Shown here one piece after another: positions 58,813 through 64,000 of a DNA stretch of 64,000 nt. The notes beneath the pieces were generated by a model. The model made no database searches, was not told where the DNA came from, and worked only from the letters and a program-made list of their open reading frames with translations. Made by a program: the position numbers and the translations under genes. This DNA comes from Amphiprion ocellaris (lineage: Eukaryota; Chordata; Actinopteri; Pomacentridae): contig NC_072777.1 in assembly GCF_022539595.1 (NCBI RefSeq), positions 30,095,499 through 30,159,498 of the forward strand, read 5' to 3'. Position 1 is the first letter of the stretch; each line of letters starts with the position of its first letter.

Positions 58813-61260
58813 TAACAGAAGCCTTAAAACTTATGACCATGAGTTTTGATTTCACATTTAGACCATCCATCTGAGTTCTTCTCAGACCTTCACCTGTGGG
58901 TTTTTTAGAAATCTTTAACAAACTTTGATTCTCTTCACTGAACAGTAAAGTTTGTGGAGATCAGAAGGTAACATTAGTTTGATAAATGCCTTCACCTACT
59001 AGTAGACTTTATCTGGAAAGCAGTTTTCTTAAATTAGTTCTTAGTAAATCTGTCCACAATCAAACCAAGAACATAGAAAGAGGAAATGTTTGAAGAAACA
59101 ACTTGATGTTTTCAATTCAGACTAGAAAATGCTTCAAGACCTTTATTTGTTTTTGCTCTTTTTGATCGTTTTATTGTATCTTCTGTTTAATTTGATCTTC
59201 TAAAGTCTAACTGGTGTCTTTTCAAATGTTTTGTCTTTAGTTTGATTCTTCTTAAATGTTTAGTTTTGCTCTTTTCTCACCTCTTATTCTTTTCTAATGT
59301 CTGATTTGATTTCAAAATGTTTTGTCTTTTTAATGTTTGTTTTTTCAAATGTTTTATCGGTTTGTTTAAAAAATTTCCTTTTCTTTCCCAATGTTTAATT
59401 TTTTGATTAAATCTTTAAGGTTTTTCTTTTTAAATGTTTTACCACCTTTTAATGTTTAATTTTCTGTTTAAATGCTTCATTGTATTTTCTGTTTAATTCC
59501 TATTTAAAATTTTATTGTCTTTAAGATTTAATTTTCTAATTAAACATTAAATTTTTTTAACATTTTGTCTTTTTAAAGGTTTAATAATCCAAATAAATGT
59601 ATTTTTTTAAAATGTTTTTCTTCTTGTTTAATTGTATTTTTGAAATGTTTATCTAAAATATTTCATGTTTGATGTTTAATTTTTTTGTTTAATTTCATAA
59701 TTACATGTTTTGTATCTTCTGTTTAATTATCTAATTAAATATTTTGTCTGTTTCATATAATTTAACTGTATTTAATGTTTAATTTTCTTTTAATAAGTTT
59801 TATTGTATTAAATGCTTTTTCCTTTAATTGCTTTTTTAATGCAGTTCTTTAATCTTTTTTCTGTCAAGATTTTAACCCCAACCTTAAAAATGAAACAAAC
59901 CCTTAAATCACAATGAAAATACTTCTGTTGTCACAATCATGAGTTAATGAATTATTGAGTTTATCAATTCAACTTTATTTGTTTAGCACCTTTCACACAG
60001 ATGACAAAACTAAACAAGCAAAGAGAAAAATCAATGCTAAAACTATGACTAAAACTCAAAAACATATTTAAAAAAAAAAAAAAAAATTAACATGGTAATA
60101 AAATATGTTGTGTCCAGGGGATGGAGGGAGTTTATTGAAGTCTTCTTGGGCTCACATGGGAAATCATTTAAAATATAAACTTGATATTCAGTCTAAGGAA
60201 ACTGGAAACTGCAGAGTGACAGAAGAACCAACAATATCCCGTTTTCTCCTTTAATGAGTCGACTCTTCTTGTGCTTTCAGACCAAAGAACTACAGACTCT
60301 TCACAACCTGCTCAAACTCTTCATACAGGACCTCACCACACGGGTCAAGAAGGTTTCCGTCTCATTTCTACTCTGAAGCTCACCTTCTCCTGCTCAAACT
60401 GCTGACAAATGTTTCTGCTGTTCTAAAGTCTGGTCTCCAGAACATCCTAAAAACTCTCCAAGTCTCTTCTGCTGCAGGTTGCTTTGTAGAACTGTTCCAG
60501 AAAACCTCACAAAACCACATGGAGGGGCCTCAAGATAGTAATCCAAATGAAACCATACAAAAACCAAACTAGTACAACCCAAACGCTAAAGTCTCCTGCA
60601 GCCTACCAGAGAAACTCTGAGAACAGAGAATCAGGACAGGAACTCTTACCTTCTGGACAACCAACGTTGGTTCTCAAACAAGAATACAGGATGTGTCTGA
60701 CCAAAAACCTCTGAAGACTCACTACAGCCAAGATAAAGACACAACTCAGCTGTACCAAATCCACTAATCACTGCACACATCAGCACCATGTGCCAACTGT
60801 GGCTAAAGAACCACATTTACCAAGACAACTATCCAGTACAAAGCCCTAAAACACACCAAGAAATACATTAAAGACGATTTTACTGCTGGAAGCTGCAAAT
60901 CAACGCCTAAAGAACAAACTAAAGCAATGAAGCCAAACCCGGTTCAGTGGTGGAGAAGCAGAGGAAATGTTTGTCTGCAGCTAAATAAAGCAGGAAGACA
61001 CTGAGCTGCTCAGGTGTTCCTGATAACACCAAGCAGCCACCTGGACAGCCAATAGGAACACAGCTTCCTGGAAGTCCAGAGGGCTGGCTTAGTGAAGGAA
61101 ATTTAGTTTAAAGTTGAAGCAGAAAGTTAACAAAGAAAGTTGAGAACCACCTTCTGATCCCTGAAATCTCTGAGTTTTCACACAAAGAACACCTGAACAT
61201 GTCAAACTGGTTCCATAGTAGAGCCATCATTGTAAAAACGTCATAGTATGGTGTGTTGCT
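58813..61260. other. T-rich low-complexity sequence and stretch without gene
   Basis: 59120-59870 is dominated by degenerate 'aatgttttgtctttt / tttaatgtttaatttt' words, apparently an old T-rich satellite. 59963-60005 ('caattcaactttatttgttt', 'agcacctttcacacag') is a reversed L2-type tail. An A run lies at 60070-60087. No gene in 60100-61260. Confidence 0.5.
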
Positions 61261-61261
61261 C

Positions 61262-61390
61262 AAAAAACATTACGAACCGGCTGTCTAGGGTCGCCGAGGA
61301 GCACCACAAAAACAGGACAAATGCTGGTTTCCAGGGGGTTAGGAGGATATTTATTAGAAAGAGGAAGTTTACAACAATACAACATGTGAG
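61262..61390 (-). repeat. partial second copy of LTR-like unit
   Basis: 'aaccggctgtctagggtcgc', 'gaggagcaccacaaaaacag', 'gctggtttccagggggttag' and 'gaagtttacaacaatacaac' align with 54792-54910. Satellite units precede it here too, so satellite and LTR-like unit travel together. Confidence 0.7.
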
Positions 61391-61639
61391 CAGAAAAATC
61401 ACAAAGTCTGTCTTTAGCTGAAAATATTAGTTTTTGTCTTTTTTATTGACCAAACTTTTCAGGAAGTAGATGAACAATAATTAAAGCTCTCATGTAGAAG
61501 TCCAATTTATTTTGGATCCTTGTGGAGAGTTTAATCTTAGAGTTTGTAAAGCTGTTGAGTTTTTAGAGCCACATGGATTGTTTTGACATTTAATAACAGT
61601 CCTGAAATAAAATTACAGTTGTGGATTTCTGTCATTTAG

Positions 61640-62035
61640 GCTGGACTCCGCGGGGCGGCTGTGGCCCGCGGGGCGGCTGTGGCTCAGGTGGTAGAGCGGG
61701 TCGTCCAATGATCGAAGGGTCGGCGGTTCGATTCCCGCTCTGTCCTAGTCATGTGCTGTTGTGTCCTTGGGCAAGACACTTTACCCACCTTGCCTCCAGT
61801 GCTGCTACTCACACCGGAGTATGAATGCGTGTGAATGTTGGTGGTGGTCGGAGGGGCCGTAGGCGCGGATTGGCAGCCACGCTTCCGTCTGTCTGCCCCA
61901 GGGCAGCTGTGGCTACAAATGTAGTTTACCACCACCGAGTGAGAATGTGTGAGTGAATGAATAATGGCTTCATTGTGAAGCGCTTTGAGTGTCTTGAAAA
62001 GCGCTATATAAATCTAATCCATTATTATTAGTATA
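61640..62035 (+). repeat. tRNA-derived SINE, nearly full length
   Basis: The tRNA-like head at about 61671-61745 has box A tggctcaggtggtagagc and box B ggttcgattcc, with a pairable D-arm. The body contains gtccttgggcaagacacttt and cccaccttgcctccag, and the 3' tail reads gaagcgctttgagtgtcttg, aaaagcgctatataaat and (ATT)n. The tail resembles a LINE end, the usual basis for SINE mobilisation. The first ~18 bp (cgcggggcggctgtggc) are duplicated in tandem. Confidence 0.8.
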
Positions 62036-63033
62036 AATCTCAAACGTCATTATGAGGAGTCTGGATTGAGGTTTCTCACTTGATAATGTAATAATCCGTT
62101 TTTAAAACCTAAATGTAGAAATGTATTATTTAACTACTTAATGAAAAAACCACAGCGTTGTTTTTTTTTTTGCTCTAGCTTTTTAAACCCGAACTACAAA
62201 ATACGGCTGTTGTTTTATTTTGTAGCAACACCGGAAGTCGCCGAGGAAGCAGTTTAGCGCTGGTCGGGACCGTGAACACATCTAGAATGGCTGTCCTCGA
62301 GCCTTTTTCCTATTTAATTCTCTTTAAGAGTGGAAAACCCACGCAGAAATCATGGAGTTCCACGTTGTTCTATAATGAGAGTTAGGAGGTTCTGCTGGAG
62401 AACAGTTTAAGAAGATAAATCATGTGTCCGATGCTGATTTGGAGAGAGCTGGAATTTGTTCTGTTAACCAGATATGTTATTTTCAGTGCCATACTTTAAC
62501 TGTAGAATGTTACGTTTCACTTCTGTGTGTTTTACAGTCAGATCTGACATGTGGACGACAGTTTATGACGGGATACTGGTCACCTACTGGTGCCGCTGTT
62601 CCAGTTTAACTGGTGATCAGGTTAACTGGTGATAGTTTTCTTCTCCAGATGTTTCGTCCTCAGATTCGTCCCGACCAGACCTGGCTGTGTGTCAAATAAA
62701 GATACTAGATAAAGAAGACCGAAAAACGTCAGCATCACTACTTAATAAAGTCTATATCCATGTAAATATCATCTACAGACAGTAAAAAGAAATATGCTGG
62801 TGAAATTTAAAAAAAAAAACAAATTTTTATGAACAGTGAGAGGAAACGATGTAATCCAGAGATAAAATTAGAGACCACAGTTTGACTCATCATGCCACCG
62901 ATCAGTCTGATAAACATCTTCACAAGGATGTAAAAAGGATTACAAAAATATAACACAAACTACCTGCGTAGTTTGTTTTCTGTGTTTGTGCTCATGGTTG
63001 TGTTACTCCTTGTTTTTCGCTGATCGATTTTAC
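62036..63033. other. stretch without recognised gene; promoter-like patch
   Basis: caccggaagtcgcc at about 62229-62242 is an ETS-like motif in a locally GC-rich patch (62220-62290). No open frame of note follows, and no transcript can be supported. Confidence 0.35.
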
Positions 63034-63100
63034 TGTGAAGCACTTTGTGAACTTCATTTCTGTGAAAAGTGCTATATAAATAAACTTTACTTACTTACTT
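63034..63100 (+). repeat. L2-type LINE 3' tail with (ACTT)n
   Basis: 'gtgaagcactttgtgaactt', then 'gtgaaaagtgctatataaat' and 'aaactttacttacttactt'. The typical 3' end of fish L2-like LINEs and their partner SINEs. Confidence 0.75.
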
Positions 63101-63189
63101 AGTTTAATCACTCAGATTGCAGTACTGGAAGTATTCTAGTCTTCCTCTGCGACGTCTTTAAAAGTATCTTTTGCGTCTTCGCTGTTTTC

Positions 63190-63450
63190 ACAGTACGTGG
63201 TGCGGAGTTTGGGACAGAGAAGTGACGTCAAGTCGCCACGAGTTATGACTTTGACTTCCGGTTCTGCCGGCAGCTTCCAAATAGGAAAAGGGCTTTTTCT
63301 TTTGTTTAAAGCTAAAATTTGTAAAAACGCAGCGTTTTTTTCTTTCTCTACTTTTCGTTTTTCGAATTTAATTTTTAAACGAAAAAACAAAAAAACAGCG
63401 ATTATTTGTTTTTTCTCATTTTATTTTGAAACGGAAAAACGAATGAGCGA
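63190..63450 (-). promoter_or_regulatory. promoter-like patch: CRE palindrome and ETS motif beside A-rich repeat
   Basis: TGACGTCA at 63223-63230 is a perfect CRE. gacttccggttc at about 63252-63263 is an ETS motif (CCGGAAGT on minus). The adjoining 'cgtttttcg / aaacgaaaaaac' tract resembles 51100-51420 in reverse. Whether it drives any transcript is unknown. Confidence 0.35.
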
Positions 63451-63483
63451 ACCATACACGGATTGATGTCCCACTGCCCGTTC

Positions 63484-64000
63484 GTTTTGCCATTATTATA
63501 AAGGGTCAACATAAGCAGCGCTTAGCGTCATTAGCGTGTCTTTACTCCACATCGGCCACACCGCTCTGCTAGCTAGAACAACGATGGCTGCACAGAAGGA
63601 CGCCTGTCGATGACGTTGATTAGCTGCGTAAATACGTATGTGAGGCGTCTAGTGTATATGTCTGTGAATCGCATCATTGGCTGGAGCAGCCAGTCACCGG
63701 TCACACACTGACTCACATTGAAAAATAGCACAGAATGAATTGTTATGTGTTTATTTTATTTTCAATTTAGGTTGGATTTTTTTTTTTTGTGCGTAGCGCA
63801 GATTTTGTGTGCGCGGAGACCGTGTCAGCAGTGCATAATTGTGCACGCGTGCAGCTAGGAGGGAACAGTGCTCCTCAGGCGTGCTTTTTACTCGCAAAAG
63901 ACTCGATGACGTATGTGATGTATCCGACACTGTGCAAAGGATTGTGGGAGAATCCAACTGACTTGAACAATGCAAAATCAGACCAGACATATGAGGACAC
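63484..64000. other. window end, no gene recognised
   Basis: CpG-containing sequence with a T run at 63776-63789. 'gtgcgcggagaccgtg' and 'gcataattgtgcacgcgtgc' near 63810-63855 look like a fish dispersed repeat, unnamed. Confidence 0.3.

Noticed and set aside
63136..63390. 84-codon minus-strand frame near the CRE motif
   Set aside because: The N-terminal half reads through the A-rich cgaaaaa tract. No homology, so not called as a gene.

Overview
This is vertebrate nuclear DNA, almost certainly from a teleost fish and probably a percomorph. The evidence is one spliced gene with large introns, plus a typical fish repeat load: a Rex3/RTE-type LINE, an L2-type LINE, several Tc1-like transposon relics, hAT-like non-autonomous elements, tRNA-derived SINEs and TG microsatellites. 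There are no operons, phage genes or CRISPR arrays. Almost every short open frame is intronic or repeat noise. The species assignment is inference.

The one gene identified with confidence is the 3' end of mdga2 (MAM domain-containing glycosylphosphatidylinositol anchor 2) on the + strand. Six terminal coding exons were placed by reading frame, phase and splice sites: a 21-bp microexon (13045-13065), then 16969-17124, 23285-23446, 35533-35663, 37737-37833 and 40466-40554. Spliced, they give 656 nt encoding a short linker, the complete MAM domain and a C-terminal GPI-attachment signal ending at TGA 40552-40554. The signal peptide, Ig domains and FNIII domain must lie upstream, because no exon for them was recognised in 1-13044. 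The 3' UTR probably runs to about 42.1-42.2 kb.

Layout: 1-13 kb is the intron before the microexon. It holds a Tc1-like relic split by a hAT-like element, a SINE-like repeat, an L2 LINE remnant ending at a perfect 25-bp hairpin, a SINE split by a MITE, and a Tc1-like pseudogene with a tandemly duplicated 5' part. 13-40.5 kb is the exon-bearing region. Its introns carry MITEs, related non-coding repeat pairs, and a three-layer transposon nest at 36.2-37.7 kb: a Tc1-like relic is split by Rex3, and Rex3 is split by a TA-flanked MITE. 42.2-51 kb is intergenic and mostly featureless.

51-64 kb is a different repeat-dense landscape. It has a roughly 500-bp direct-repeat pair resembling promoter/first-exon DNA, a 183-codon minus-strand ORF with a polyadenylation signal, a ~30-bp satellite interrupted by an LTR-like unit, a G-rich patch, two convergent tRNA-like modules, a clean 6 x 62 bp tandem array, three SINE or LINE tails, and CRE/ETS-like promoter motifs. 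The least explained objects are the convergent tRNA-like pair, the 183-codon ORF and its duplicated surroundings, a coding-looking minus-strand segment at 28.1 kb, and paired non-coding repeats inside the mdga2 introns. Repeat family names rest on remembered consensus sequences and need a library search.
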